This document shows, one piece after another, positions 25,191-36,369 of a DNA stretch of 64,000 nucleotides. A model generated the notes under the pieces. That model was given only the letters and a program-made list of their open reading frames with translations. It was not told the DNA's origin and did not search any database. The position numbers were made by a program, and so were the translations under genes. Position 1 is the stretch's first letter. The number at the start of each line of letters is the position of its first letter. The DNA comes from an uncultured Clostridium sp. (lineage in GTDB: Bacteria > Bacillota > Clostridia > TANB77 > CAG-508): the NCBI GenBank assembly GCA_947651825.1, contig CANTAQ010000001.1, positions 84,598-148,597 on the forward strand, written 5' to 3'.

Positions 25191-26219
25191 TTGCTAGATG
25201 AAAGGAAAAAGAAGATTCTACAAGCAATAATAGAAGAATATATAAACACAGCAGAACCAGTAAGTTCGGGTGTAATTGTAGAGAATTATACTTTGAATTG
25301 TAGCAGTGCAACAATCAGAAATGAAATGGCAGAATTAGAACATTTAGGATATATTGAGAAGCCACATACATCATCTGGAAGGGTTCCTTCAGCTAAAGGA
25401 TATAGGTTTTATGTTGATGAGCTTTTAAATGATGAAAAAATCAGTTTAGACGAAATTCAATATATAAAAGAAAGATTAGAATTTAAAGTAAATGAAATTC
25501 AAGACTTAACTAAAATAACAACAAATACACTATCTGAAATAACCCATTATACGACTGTAGCAATAGGACCAGATAATACAAATGATGTAATATCAGACGT
25601 GAAATTAGTTTTACTTGGGAATAGAATTTTAATGGCAATTATTCTTACTGAAAGTGGAGCTATAAAAGAGACTATTATAAAATATGATGAAGATATTACA
25701 GAAAATCAACTAGAAAGTTTAAATTATCTATTTAAAAATAAATTAAAAGGTAAAACATTGACTAAAATAGATAAACCAATGGAAGAATATATAATATCAT
25801 CAATGTCAGATCAAGTTGATGTTATAAAGCCTATAATAGAGCAATTAAATAAGTCATTAGGAGAATCAGAGGAATTTTATTTAGAAGGAACGAGTAATGT
25901 ATTTGATTTCCCAGAATTTAAAAAAATCGATGCAGCAAGAAATTTTTTAAGTATCTTAGATACAAAAGAACAGGTGATGGAAATATTAAACTCTGGGTTT
26001 GCAGATGATATTAATATTCATATAGGTAGCGAAAATGATAGAGAAGAATTTAAAGACTTAAGTATAATAACATTTAAACATATGATTGGGAACAAAAATT
26101 TTGGAACAATAGGAATCATTGGTCCAAAAAGAATGGACTATTCTAAAGTCATTTCCGTTATGAAATATATAAATAAAAAGTTAAATGAAGAACTAAATGA
26201 TAACGATACTGAAAATTGA
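25191..26219 (+). CDS. hrcA: Heat-inducible transcription repressor HrcA
   Basis: Represses the heat-shock operon by binding CIRCE; folding of HrcA depends on chaperones. The N-terminal winged helix (about residues 1-75) starts LLDERKKKILQAIIEEYI and includes SSATIRNEMAELE and HTSSGRVPSAKGYRFYVD, both family signatures. The product has 342 residues. The frame is open upstream, but TTG 25191 with GAGGTGA at the right distance fits the family N terminus (MLDERKKKIL). It is the first gene of hrcA-grpE-dnaK-dnaJ. Confidence 0.95.
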   Translation: MLDERKKKILQAIIEEYINTAEPVSSGVIVENYTLNCSSATIRNEMAELEHLGYIEKPHTSSGRVPSAKGYRFYVDELLNDEKISLDEIQYIKERLEFKVNEIQDLTKITTNTLSEITHYTTVAIGPDNTNDVISDVKLVLLGNRILMAIILTESGAIKETIIKYDEDITENQLESLNYLFKNKLKGKTLTKIDKPMEEYIISSMSDQVDVIKPIIEQLNKSLGESEEFYLEGTSNVFDFPEFKKIDAARNFLSILDTKEQVMEILNSGFADDINIHIGSENDREEFKDLSIITFKHMIGNKNFGTIGIIGPKRMDYSKVISVMKYINKKLNEELNDNDTEN

Positions 26220-26238
26220 TAAAATAGGAGGAAACTAC

Positions 26239-26730
26239 ATGTCAGAAGAAAATTTAGAAGAAAAAAAAGAAGAACAGGAAGTTCAAAAAAGCAATGATTT
26301 AGATAATACAGAAAAAGAACTAGAAGAAACAGTTGACAGATTAAAAAGGGTAATGGCAGAATTTGAAAACTACAAAAAAAGAAATTCAAAAGAACGTGAA
26401 ATATTATATAATAATGTATTAGCAGATATAATAGCAGCATTTTTACCTGTAGTTGATAATTTAGAAAAAGCTTGTATGACAAATACTGCAGATGAAAATA
26501 TGAAACAAGGAATTGAATTAGTTGTAAAACAGATAAATGATATTTTTACGCGCTTTGGAGTAGAAAATATAGAAACAGTTGGAAAGCCTTTTGATCCAGA
26601 AGTACATGAAGCTGTAAGTAGTGTGCAGGATGATTCTTTAGGTGAAAAGATTGTTAAAGAAGAATTTAGAAAAGGCTACAAGATTGGAACAAAAATTATA
26701 CGTCATGCTATGGTAGTAGTTGCAAATTAA
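26239..26730 (+). CDS. grpE: Nucleotide exchange factor GrpE
   Basis: Releases ADP from DnaK. The N-terminal 40 residues are a charged, disordered segment; then follows the long dimer helix (ELEETVDRLKRVMAEFENYKK region) and the C-terminal beta domain with VGKPFDPEVHEAV and VKEEFRKGYKIGTKIIRHAMV, which touches DnaK. Start chosen at ATG 26239 with AGGAGG; the frame extends upstream without a better start. 163 residues. It lies 19 bases after hrcA. Confidence 0.95.
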   Translation: MSEENLEEKKEEQEVQKSNDLDNTEKELEETVDRLKRVMAEFENYKKRNSKEREILYNNVLADIIAAFLPVVDNLEKACMTNTADENMKQGIELVVKQINDIFTRFGVENIETVGKPFDPEVHEAVSSVQDDSLGEKIVKEEFRKGYKIGTKIIRHAMVVVAN

Positions 26731-26787
26731 TATGAAATAAATGTAAATAAAGATTTTAATTTTAAACAATATAAATTCAAATTTTAA

Positions 26788-28650
<1,863 letters not shown>

Positions 28651-28651
28651 A

Positions 28652-28665
28652 TTGTTCTAGAACAA
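28652..28665. repeat. 14-base perfect palindrome after dnaK
   Basis: TTGTTCTAGAACAA directly follows the dnaK stop codon. It is self-complementary with no loop, so it is more likely a protein-binding dyad than an RNA hairpin. Confidence 0.5.
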
Positions 28666-28672
28666 AGTATCA

Positions 28673-28707
28673 GTGTAGGGGTCGCTGTCCTCGGCGACCC
28701 TATACAT
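28673..28707. repeat. GC-rich palindromic repeat unit
   Basis: Stem GGGTCGC (28679-28685) with GCGACCC (28694-28700), extended by TGTA/TACA-like flanks. It lies between dnaK and dnaJ, in a far more GC-rich patch than its surroundings. A relative is at 54523 (same TGTA-GGG-stem form), suggesting a dispersed REP-like element. It may also reduce dnaJ transcription. Confidence 0.6.
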
Positions 28708-28807
28708 TATAGTTGTGAGCTATATGTGTAATATTTGTTAATATTATAGATATAATTTACAATAGAAAATGAATATCATAAAACTTATAGTTTAAATGGA
28801 GGGAAAC

Positions 28808-29965
28808 ATGGCAAATAAACGAGATTATTATGAAGTTTTAGGAGTTAATAAAAATGTAACAGATGATGAGTTAAAAAAAGCATATAGAAAATTAGCAAAA
28901 AAATATCATCCTGATGCAAATCCAGATAATAAAGCAGAAGCAGAAGAAAAATTTAAAGAAGTTTCAGAAGCTTATGAAGTTTTATCAGATTCACAAAAAA
29001 GAAGAATGTATGATCAATTCGGTCATGACGGACCACAAGCAGCAGGAGGTCCAGGTGGTGGGTATTACTCATATAGTTCTTCTGGATTTGATGGGTTTGG
29101 TGATTTTGGTGATCTTGGAGATATCTTTTCGAGCTTTTTTGGTGGAGGAGCTGGATTTGGTGGAAGAACAAGTTCACGACAAAGAACTAACGGACCAAAA
29201 AAAGGAAGAGACTTGCAATACAATCTTGATATAACTTTTGAAGAATCTTTCCTTGGAACAAAAAAAGAAATAAGCATAAATAGAAATGAAGAATGTAAGA
29301 CATGTCATGGAACAAAAGCAAAACCAGGAACAAATGTTGTAACTTGTAAAACTTGTGGAGGAAAAGGAACAGTAACACAAACTGTTAGTACAATATTGGG
29401 ACAAATGCAAACTACAAAAACTTGCTCGACTTGTAATGGAGAAGGAACAATTGTTGAAGAGAAATGTTCTGATTGTAGAGGAAAAGGATATGTAAGTAAA
29501 AATGTTAAAATTGAAGTTAAAATCCCAGCAGGAATTTCACATGGTCAAACAGTAGTATTAAAAGGAGAAGGTGAACACGGAACTAAAGGTGGGCCAAATG
29601 GAGATTTATACATTGTAGTTTCAGTAAGAAATCATAAAATTTATAAGAGACAAGGAGACAATGTTCTTTGTAATATTCCAATAACGTTTACACAAGCAAC
29701 CTTAGGTGCTAATTTAGAAATTCCAATGGTCGATGGCTCAAAAGAAAACTATAAAATACCAGAAGGAACACAGACAGGAACAAAATTTGTGATAAAGAAT
29801 AAAGGCTTTAAAGCAGTAAACAATAATTGGAAAGGTGATTATATATTTACAGTAGAAGTCCAAATTCCAAAGAAACTAACTTCAGAACAAAGGGAATTAT
29901 TAACAAAACTTGCTAAAACAATGAGTGAGCAGCCACCAGTAAAGAAAAAAGGAATATTCGGTTAA
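28808..29965 (+). CDS. dnaJ: Chaperone DnaJ (Hsp40)
   Basis: Stimulates the DnaK ATPase and delivers substrates. The J domain (residues 1-70) has the HPD motif in [10 protein letters not shown]; a Gly/Phe-rich stretch follows (about 75-120); then four zinc repeats [24 protein letters not shown] and CSDCRGKG (about 155-220); then the substrate-binding C-terminal domains. 385 residues. ATG 28796 is further from consensus; ATG 28808 with GGAGGG fits the family N terminus [13 protein letters not shown]. Last gene of the heat-shock operon. Confidence 0.97.
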   Translation: MANKRDYYEVLGVNKNVTDDELKKAYRKLAKKYHPDANPDNKAEAEEKFKEVSEAYEVLSDSQKRRMYDQFGHDGPQAAGGPGGGYYSYSSSGFDGFGDFGDLGDIFSSFFGGGAGFGGRTSSRQRTNGPKKGRDLQYNLDITFEESFLGTKKEISINRNEECKTCHGTKAKPGTNVVTCKTCGGKGTVTQTVSTILGQMQTTKTCSTCNGEGTIVEEKCSDCRGKGYVSKNVKIEVKIPAGISHGQTVVLKGEGEHGTKGGPNGDLYIVVSVRNHKIYKRQGDNVLCNIPITFTQATLGANLEIPMVDGSKENYKIPEGTQTGTKFVIKNKGFKAVNNNWKGDYIFTVEVQIPKKLTSEQRELLTKLAKTMSEQPPVKKKGIFG

Positions 29966-29973
29966 TTAATATT

Positions 29974-30008
29974 AAAGAGATATATGCAAACTGTATATAT
30001 CTCTTTTG
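29974..30008 (+). terminator. Terminator after dnaJ
   Basis: AAAGAGATATA pairs with TATATCTCTTT and is followed by T; it ends the heat-shock operon. Confidence 0.8.
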
Positions 30009-30064
30009 AATACAGTATGATATAATTGTAAAAGAAAAAATATAGCGACTATAAAAGGAGAATT

Positions 30065-30946
30065 ATGGATAATATATGTACAATATGCCCACATAAATGT
30101 GGAATTAATAGAGAAATAAATGTAGGAAGATGTAAGGCAGGTAATAAAATAGAAATTGGAGGATATAGTCTTCATAAATTTGAAGAACCATGTATTAGTG
30201 GAGAAAATGGATCTGGAACAGTATTTTTTTCTAAATGTAATTTAAATTGTGTGTTTTGTCAAAATTATGAAATTAGTAATTTGGGTAATGGCAAAAAAAT
30301 AGAAGTAGAAGAACTTTCAGATATCTTTATTAAACAACAAGAAAATAATGCGGAGAATATAAATTTAGTTACACCAACTATATATACAAATCAAATAATT
30401 GAAGCTATAAAACTTGCAAAAAATGATGGATTAAGAATTCCTGTAATATATAATAGTAATGGATACGAAAATATTGAAACATTAAAAAGATTAGAAGGGC
30501 TAATAGATGTATATTTGCCAGATTTAAAATATCATGAAAATAGTATTGCATTAAAATATTCAAAAATTGATGATTATTTTGATATAGCAACAAAAGCAAT
30601 ATTAGAAATGTATAGACAAGTTGGAAGCCCAAAATTTGATAAAAAAGGAATGATAAAAAAAGGATTAATAATAAGACACTTAGTTTTACCTAATAATATT
30701 GAGAATTCAAAACAAATACTAAAATGGCTAAAAGACAATATGAATAAGGATGTATATATAAGTGTAATGACACAATATTTCCCAACATATAAGGCAAAAG
30801 AGTATCCTGAAATTAATAGAAAAATTACTAAAGAAGAATATGAAAAATTAGAAAATTACATATATGAATTGAAAATAGAAAATGGATATATGCAAGACTA
30901 TTCAGAAGAAGATGAAGAAGCATATGTACCAAAATGGAACTATTAA
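30065..30946 (+). CDS. Radical SAM protein, PflA-like
   Basis: Radical S-adenosylmethionine enzyme of 293 residues. The [4Fe-4S] motif C-x3-C-x2-C is in FSKCNLNCVFCQNYEIS (about residues 58-68), and a GNG-type SAM motif follows. An extra N-terminal cysteine set (CTICPHKCG and GRCKAG) may bind a second metal cluster. This form is annotated as putative pyruvate formate-lyase activating enzyme (COG1313), but no glycyl-radical partner is nearby, so the target is unknown. AAAGGAG precedes the ATG. The PIN gene downstream has its own promoter. Confidence 0.85.
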   Translation: MDNICTICPHKCGINREINVGRCKAGNKIEIGGYSLHKFEEPCISGENGSGTVFFSKCNLNCVFCQNYEISNLGNGKKIEVEELSDIFIKQQENNAENINLVTPTIYTNQIIEAIKLAKNDGLRIPVIYNSNGYENIETLKRLEGLIDVYLPDLKYHENSIALKYSKIDDYFDIATKAILEMYRQVGSPKFDKKGMIKKGLIIRHLVLPNNIENSKQILKWLKDNMNKDVYISVMTQYFPTYKAKEYPEINRKITKEEYEKLENYIYELKIENGYMQDYSEEDEEAYVPKWNY

Positions 30947-30956
30947 AACTAAAAAT

Positions 30957-30986
30957 TTGACAATTAAACTAATTAGATTATACAAT
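30957..30986 (+). promoter_or_regulatory. Promoter of the PIN-domain gene
   Basis: TTGACA (30957-30962), 18 bases, TACAAT (30981-30986), followed by AGGAGG and a TTG start. Confidence 0.6.
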
Positions 30987-31023
30987 AGATGCAAATATAT
31001 AAATTTTTTAGGAGGAAGATATC

Positions 31024-32274
31024 TTGATAGTATATTTTGATACAAATGTATATAAAGCAGCAAAATATATTTTTGACACAGGAAAATTGGAAGCTATAAA
31101 AAAACTGGTTAAAGATGGAGAAATTGTTGTACTATACACAGATGCAACAATAGGAGAAGTTTATGAACACATTCGAGAAGATATTACAGAGCAAGTAAAT
31201 AAATATAATAAAGTTGTAAGAAAAGATTTATTAACTCTTAAAGAAAATGGTATATATGATATTTCTGAGTTAGATATTGAGGAAACAATTATAAAAACAA
31301 AACAAAAATTAACAGAATTTTTAGAATTGGATAATGTAAAAAAGATTCCTCTTAACCCAATAGATGCAGATAAACTTTTTGATGACTATTTTTCAAAAAG
31401 ACCTCCATTTGAAAATAAAAAACCATATGAATTTAAGGATGCAATAATGATAAATGCTATAAAGAATTATCAAAATAAAATTAAACAGCCGATTTGTATT
31501 GTATCAAACGATAATGGATTTCGTAATAGTTTTCAAAAAAGTGAATTTATAGTATTTAACTTTTTAGGGGATTTTCTTAAATATTGTAGTGAAAAAATTG
31601 CTAAAAGAGACTGTGTCCAAGATGCAATTGAATATGGAAGACTTGATAATGTTATTATAGATTATTTAAAGAATTGTGATGTAGAGATAGATCATCATAT
31701 ATATGGAAGCTATGATGATTTAGACATTTTGGAGACAAATTGCGAATTGCTTTATTTGAAAGAATCAGAAGGTGAAATTAACTTTTTAATATCTTGCGAT
31801 AGCAAGCTGGTAATAGATGTTGAATATCTTGATGAAACTATGTCATATTATGATAAAGAAGAGAGTAGATATATCATAGAGAATTATATTAAAGATAGAG
31901 AAAAACACGAAATAAATATAGAATTAACAGTAGTTTGTGATGTAATAGAAAATGAGAATAAAGAGATTTTATTAGAAAATTTTAAAATTATTGAAATCAA
32001 TAATTTTAGTAAAATAATAGAATTAGATGACAACACATTACTTAGTAGTGAGAGACTAGATACAACATATAGTGATGAATTTTGTAGTCAATGTGGCAAA
32101 AAGCTAATAAACGATTCTATAAATCAAGACTATAGTGGTAACCTTTTATGCAATAACTGTATGAAAGCAGATGAAGATGGAGATATTTGCCCAGAATGTA
32201 GTAGAAAGATACCACATAAGTACATGATATCAGGTCTTTGCGAAGAATGTTATAACAAAAGAGATGGCGTTTAA
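31024..32274 (+). CDS. PIN-domain protein with C-terminal zinc ribbons
   Basis: Protein of 416 residues. Residues 1-170 resemble a PIN nuclease domain (DUF4935-like): VYFDTNVYK at residues 3-11 with the first acidic residue, TIGEVYEHI with the next, then EFKDAIMINAI and IVSNDNGFRN with the last acidic residues. A middle region of about 150 residues follows. The C terminus has two cysteine pairs sets, CSQCGKK...CNNCMK and CPECSRK...CEECYNK, likely zinc ribbons that bind RNA or protein. It starts with TTG behind a strong AGGAGG. There is no antitoxin-like partner, so this is not a standard toxin-antitoxin pair. RNA cleavage is inference. Confidence 0.75.
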   Translation: MIVYFDTNVYKAAKYIFDTGKLEAIKKLVKDGEIVVLYTDATIGEVYEHIREDITEQVNKYNKVVRKDLLTLKENGIYDISELDIEETIIKTKQKLTEFLELDNVKKIPLNPIDADKLFDDYFSKRPPFENKKPYEFKDAIMINAIKNYQNKIKQPICIVSNDNGFRNSFQKSEFIVFNFLGDFLKYCSEKIAKRDCVQDAIEYGRLDNVIIDYLKNCDVEIDHHIYGSYDDLDILETNCELLYLKESEGEINFLISCDSKLVIDVEYLDETMSYYDKEESRYIIENYIKDREKHEINIELTVVCDVIENENKEILLENFKIIEINNFSKIIELDDNTLLSSERLDTTYSDEFCSQCGKKLINDSINQDYSGNLLCNNCMKADEDGDICPECSRKIPHKYMISGLCEECYNKRDGV

Positions 32275-32297
32275 ATAAAAAATATGAGGAGGGAAAA

Positions 32298-33242
32298 ATG
32301 AAAAAAATATTTAAAGTAAGTATTATATTATTTGTTTTGATTTTTACTCTTACAGGATGTAAAAGTAAAACGCAAGAAGAAACAAATAATACAGGAGCTA
32401 CACCGATTTTTTATAAAATAACTAAGGAAGATACTGATGCAACAGTCTATTTGCTAGGATCTATTCATGTAGCTGATGAAAGTATTTATCCATTAAACAA
32501 CAAAATCATGAATGCATATAATTCAAGCGACTATTTAGCAGTAGAATTAGATATTGATAAAATAAGTTCAAACTATTTACTTCAAATGGAAATTACAAAT
32601 ATATTACTTAATGAAGATGGAAGAAAAATTAAAGATGATTTAGGAGAAGATTTATATAATCAGATGATTGAGCTTTTGAAAGGCAAAGCTTCATATATGT
32701 CTGCTTTTGATATTTATAAACCTGCCTTTTTTGAATCTTTATTAGAAAATGCAATAGCTGAAGATGCTAAACTTAATCCAGATTATGGAATAGATTTACA
32801 TTTTTTGAAATTAGCTAAAGAAGAAAACAAAGAAATTCTTGAGATTGAAACAATTGAATTGCAATGTAATTTGTTAGTAAGTAAGCCTATAGAGTTAGAT
32901 AGACTTATAATTTCTGATTATGTTATAAACTATGATAAAAATGTTTCTGGAATGAAAAAAATGTATTCTATGTGGAAGCAAGGAAATAAGAGTGAATTTG
33001 AAAAGCAAATTAATACTATAGATAAAGAAGGACTGAAAGATGATGAAATTGAAATGGTAGAAACGTACAATAAAAGGCTAATTACTGACCGTAATTATTG
33101 TATGGTAGATAGCTTACAACAATATCTTAGTGAGAATAAGAATGTGTTTTGTGTTGTTGGATTAGGTCATGTTATAGGGGACGAGGGTATTGCAAAATTA
33201 ATGGAAAAAAATGGGTATAAGATTGAAAGAATAGAATATTAA
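32298..33242 (+). CDS. TraB/GumN-family lipoprotein
   Basis: Predicted surface lipoprotein of 314 residues: signal helix (residues 3-17) and lipobox LTGC, with Cys at about residue 21. The mature part matches the TraB/GumN (TIKI-like) fold: VYLLGSIHVADESIYPL with the GSIHV motif, AVELDI, and the C-terminal CVVGLGHVIGDEGI with the second conserved GxxH. The family is thought to be a metalloprotease or ligand-modifying hydrolase; its substrate is unknown. It is 23 bases after the PIN gene and ends at a terminator. Confidence 0.85.
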   Translation: MKKIFKVSIILFVLIFTLTGCKSKTQEETNNTGATPIFYKITKEDTDATVYLLGSIHVADESIYPLNNKIMNAYNSSDYLAVELDIDKISSNYLLQMEITNILLNEDGRKIKDDLGEDLYNQMIELLKGKASYMSAFDIYKPAFFESLLENAIAEDAKLNPDYGIDLHFLKLAKEENKEILEIETIELQCNLLVSKPIELDRLIISDYVINYDKNVSGMKKMYSMWKQGNKSEFEKQINTIDKEGLKDDEIEMVETYNKRLITDRNYCMVDSLQQYLSENKNVFCVVGLGHVIGDEGIAKLMEKNGYKIERIEY

Positions 33243-33261
33243 CTTGATAAAAAATACGTTG

Positions 33262-33303
33262 AAAATAACACCTAGTTGTAAAACAAAGAGGTGTTATTTT
33301 ATT
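33262..33303 (+). terminator. Terminator after the TraB/GumN gene
   Basis: AAAATAACACCT (33262-33273) pairs with AGGTGTTATTTT (33289-33300). The following 200 bases to 33502 hold only an A/T-rich leader with -10-like boxes and a small GGAC/GTCC stem just ahead of the next gene. Confidence 0.8.
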
Positions 33304-33502
33304 ATTAAAACTAAAAGTTTGAATTATTTACATAAAATTGCCATAAAACTTTGCAAATTTCAACAATTTATGATAAAATATAAAATAGTATTAATTGGTA
33401 TTTTGTCATAAAAATAAAAACTTTTTCATTCACATATTTTATGCTATTTAGTTTTTATAAAATATTTATTATGGACTATTTTGTCCAAATGGAGGTTTTT
33501 TT

Positions 33503-35605
33503 ATGGAAATAGATAATGTTAGAGAAACAAATTCTAGAAAAGTGGAAAGGACTGTTCTATCTTGGGATCCTTATATGCAATATTTAATTGAAGCTATTGA
33601 TGAAAGCAATTTTATGAAACGTGCAGAAACAAAACCAATGGCAACACCAAAAGGATCATTAGAGAGTCATGTTACATCAAGAGCTACACATGTAAGAAAT
33701 GCAGCCAACATAATGAGAAGATTAGCAAAAGGATTAGGATTAAATTCAAAATTTGCTTATGCAGGAATGTTAATGCATGATGCAGGTCATCCTTTTAGTG
33801 GTCATGAAGGAGAAGTTATATTTTCAGATATTGGAGGATTAAATAATACTCAGTATTTTCATCATAATGCTAAAGGTGTAGAAATAATATTAAGTGAAGA
33901 TATATGCGAAAAAGCTATTTCTAAGATTCCAAATATCGAATTAAATCCTAAACTTAGAGATAAATTAAGAGAAGAATTTTATTATTTCTTAGATATAGTT
34001 ATATCACATGATGGTGAAGCTTCTCCTGCCGAAATGTATAGAGAAGCTGATGAATATCCAGATATAAGAACAGCAGTTGAAGAAAAATTATGTTCTGCAA
34101 ATTCTCGTAATAAGTATAAATTTGTAGCACAAACTCCTGAAGGAAAGCTTGGAAAATATGCAGATGTTATTGCATATTTATCAACAGATATACAAGATGG
34201 TTTTAGGCTTGGTATATACAAAGATTTTCCTGATGACTATTTAGAAGTATTTGGAGAAATGTTTTCAACTTCATTTGCTCGTACTAGAGAAGAGAAAATA
34301 GCAAATGCAAGAACTATTATTGATCAAATAAAAGAAAAGAGATTAAGAGAATTATTTGATGATGCAAGACTTCCTGGAAATCAGAGAGCAATAAGAATAG
34401 CAAATGAAATCATGGCAGATTTAAGAGAAAAAGGTCTTGATTTTGAGAATGATGAAGATGCTGCAATGGAAGTTGTAGAAGAACATTTAGAAAAAATGCA
34501 ATCCTTATATGGGAAAAACATGACTGATGAAAAGTTGCAATACATGTATTCTGAAATGGAAAAAGTAAGAGAATTTGTGGGCAAAAAATCAAGACTACGT
34601 TCAGGTGTTGTTGCAGAAGTAACTACAAGAATGCAAGAATATTTTATTAATGATCTTTTGAAAGAATCTGTTGAAACAGGAATTCCACATTTTTCTTCTA
34701 CAGCTGAAAGACTATTTTTTAAAGCAAAAAAAATAAATTATGCAACTTACACTCCTTATGTTAAATGGCAATATCAAAAAGAAGCATTGCCTAATGCAGC
34801 TTTAAGGTTAGCTGCAATGTCTGCAGCAAGTCTAATAACAACTGGAGCTGTAAGAAATAAATTCTTTGATCCAACTGTTAGAGAATTTGTTGACCACGAT
34901 ATTGCAGCAAGCATGAAAGTTGGACCTAGATTACATGAAAATGTAAGACAAGCGCAAGAACGATATTTAGCAATGAGAAAAAAATATGGAATAAGAAATT
35001 TTAGAAGTTCGAATAAAAAGTTTACAGGAGATCAATCAGTTAGTAAACTTCAATCTAAATATGAATTATTTGCTAGTATTTATGAACATCTTCAAAACCA
35101 AGGAGAAAGTTTTGCAAGACAATATACTCTTACATACCATGCAATAGAACAAAGAATAAGGGATAAAGTAAGCAAAGCATTGAATCCTGATTATCCAGAA
35201 AAAGATGCAGAAAAGAGTTTATATGCAGATAGATATATAGGTAAAATTAACCATATTAGAGATGCTATAAAATTTAAATATGGATCTTTAGAACTTACAC
35301 CTGAACAACAAGAAGAGGTTGTTCAAAATTTAATAGAACATGAACGACAATTTATGGAAAGACATATGGCAATGCAAGTTGCTACAGATTATATTAGTGG
35401 AATGTCTGACAATGCTTTTACTGAATTAGCACTAAGGACGGGAGTTTTGAGTAAAGAAGAACTAGAAAAAACTACTACTAGAATACCTCCACATGAAGCT
35501 GCAGAGAATCATATTGTTGCACAATTAGCCAAAGATATGGAACACCGTCCACCAGATAATCATTTTTCACAGGAAAATCCTGAGGGAAATGGAGATGGAA
35601 GATAA
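33503..35605 (+). CDS. HD-domain dGTPase-like phosphohydrolase, 700 residues
   Basis: Metal-dependent HD phosphohydrolase. RATHVRNAANIMRRLAKGLGL has the first metal histidine, MLMHDAGHPFSGHEGE is the HD pair in the form typical of dGTPases (HDLGHPPFGH), HHNAKG follows, and AYLSTDIQDGFRLG carries the late aspartate. The N-terminal 330 residues cover this domain. The rest, mostly helical to residue 700, is unlike short dGTPases and may be regulatory. dNTP hydrolysis is likely but inferred. It is followed 22 bases later by rsmE. Confidence 0.8.
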   Translation: MEIDNVRETNSRKVERTVLSWDPYMQYLIEAIDESNFMKRAETKPMATPKGSLESHVTSRATHVRNAANIMRRLAKGLGLNSKFAYAGMLMHDAGHPFSGHEGEVIFSDIGGLNNTQYFHHNAKGVEIILSEDICEKAISKIPNIELNPKLRDKLREEFYYFLDIVISHDGEASPAEMYREADEYPDIRTAVEEKLCSANSRNKYKFVAQTPEGKLGKYADVIAYLSTDIQDGFRLGIYKDFPDDYLEVFGEMFSTSFARTREEKIANARTIIDQIKEKRLRELFDDARLPGNQRAIRIANEIMADLREKGLDFENDEDAAMEVVEEHLEKMQSLYGKNMTDEKLQYMYSEMEKVREFVGKKSRLRSGVVAEVTTRMQEYFINDLLKESVETGIPHFSSTAERLFFKAKKINYATYTPYVKWQYQKEALPNAALRLAAMSAASLITTGAVRNKFFDPTVREFVDHDIAASMKVGPRLHENVRQAQERYLAMRKKYGIRNFRSSNKKFTGDQSVSKLQSKYELFASIYEHLQNQGESFARQYTLTYHAIEQRIRDKVSKALNPDYPEKDAEKSLYADRYIGKINHIRDAIKFKYGSLELTPEQQEEVVQNLIEHERQFMERHMAMQVATDYISGMSDNAFTELALRTGVLSKEELEKTTTRIPPHEAAENHIVAQLAKDMEHRPPDNHFSQENPEGNGDGR

Positions 35606-35627
35606 CATCATTTCATAAGGAGAATGT

Positions 35628-36365
35628 ATGCCAAAATTTTTTATAAAAGATGAACAGATTCAAAATAACAATATAATTATAGTAGGAGAAGATGTAAAAC
35701 ATATTACAAATGTTTTGAGAATGAAAGAAAATGAAGAAATTACAATATGTAATATTGATACTTCTCAGAATTATAAATGTATAATAAAAGTTTTTACAAA
35801 AGATAATATACAGTGTGAAATTTTGAATAAAGAAGAGTATACTACAGAACCTAATGTTCAAATTACTATTTTTCAAGCTTTACCAAAAGCTGAAAAAATG
35901 GAATTTATTATTCAAAAATGTACTGAAATAGGTGTTAGCGAATTTGTTCCTGTGACAATGAATAGATGTGTTGTCAAAATAGACAATAAAAACGAAATAA
36001 AAAAGATTGATAGATGGAAAAAAATTGCAGAATCTGCTGCTAAACAGAGCGGCAGAGATGCAATCCCTAAAGTAGAAAATGTAATAAATTTCCAAAAACT
36101 CTGTCAATTAGTCGAAAAATATGATATAGTATTAATAGCATATGAAAAAGAAAATGAAAATACTCTAAAAAATGAAATCAGAAATTTAAAGAAAAAAGAT
36201 TTAAAAGTAGCTTTGGTTATTGGACCAGAAGGCGGAATCGAAGAAAATGAAATAAATAGTATAAAACAGGTTGGAGCCAAAATAATAACTTTAGGGAAAA
36301 GAATACTAAGGACAGAAACTGCTGCAATATATTTAAGCAGTGTAATTATATATGAGTTAGATTAA
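35628..36365 (+). CDS. rsmE: 16S rRNA m3U1498 methyltransferase
   Basis: SPOUT methyltransferase that modifies U1498 of 16S rRNA. The N-terminal PUA-like domain covers about 70 residues; the knot region shows ALVIGPEGGIEENEI and ITLGKRILRTETAAI, the SAM-binding signatures. The 245-residue length is normal. AAGGAG precedes the ATG. It heads a long same-strand block that runs to truA. Confidence 0.94.
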   Translation: MPKFFIKDEQIQNNNIIIVGEDVKHITNVLRMKENEEITICNIDTSQNYKCIIKVFTKDNIQCEILNKEEYTTEPNVQITIFQALPKAEKMEFIIQKCTEIGVSEFVPVTMNRCVVKIDNKNEIKKIDRWKKIAESAAKQSGRDAIPKVENVINFQKLCQLVEKYDIVLIAYEKENENTLKNEIRNLKKKDLKVALVIGPEGGIEENEINSIKQVGAKIITLGKRILRTETAAIYLSSVIIYELD

Positions 36366-36369
36366 AATA

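Noticed and set aside
33472-33513. 13-codon ORF (MDYFVQMEVFLWK) overlapping the HD gene start
   Set aside because: No ribosome binding site precedes it and its coding sequence contains the real binding site of the HD gene.
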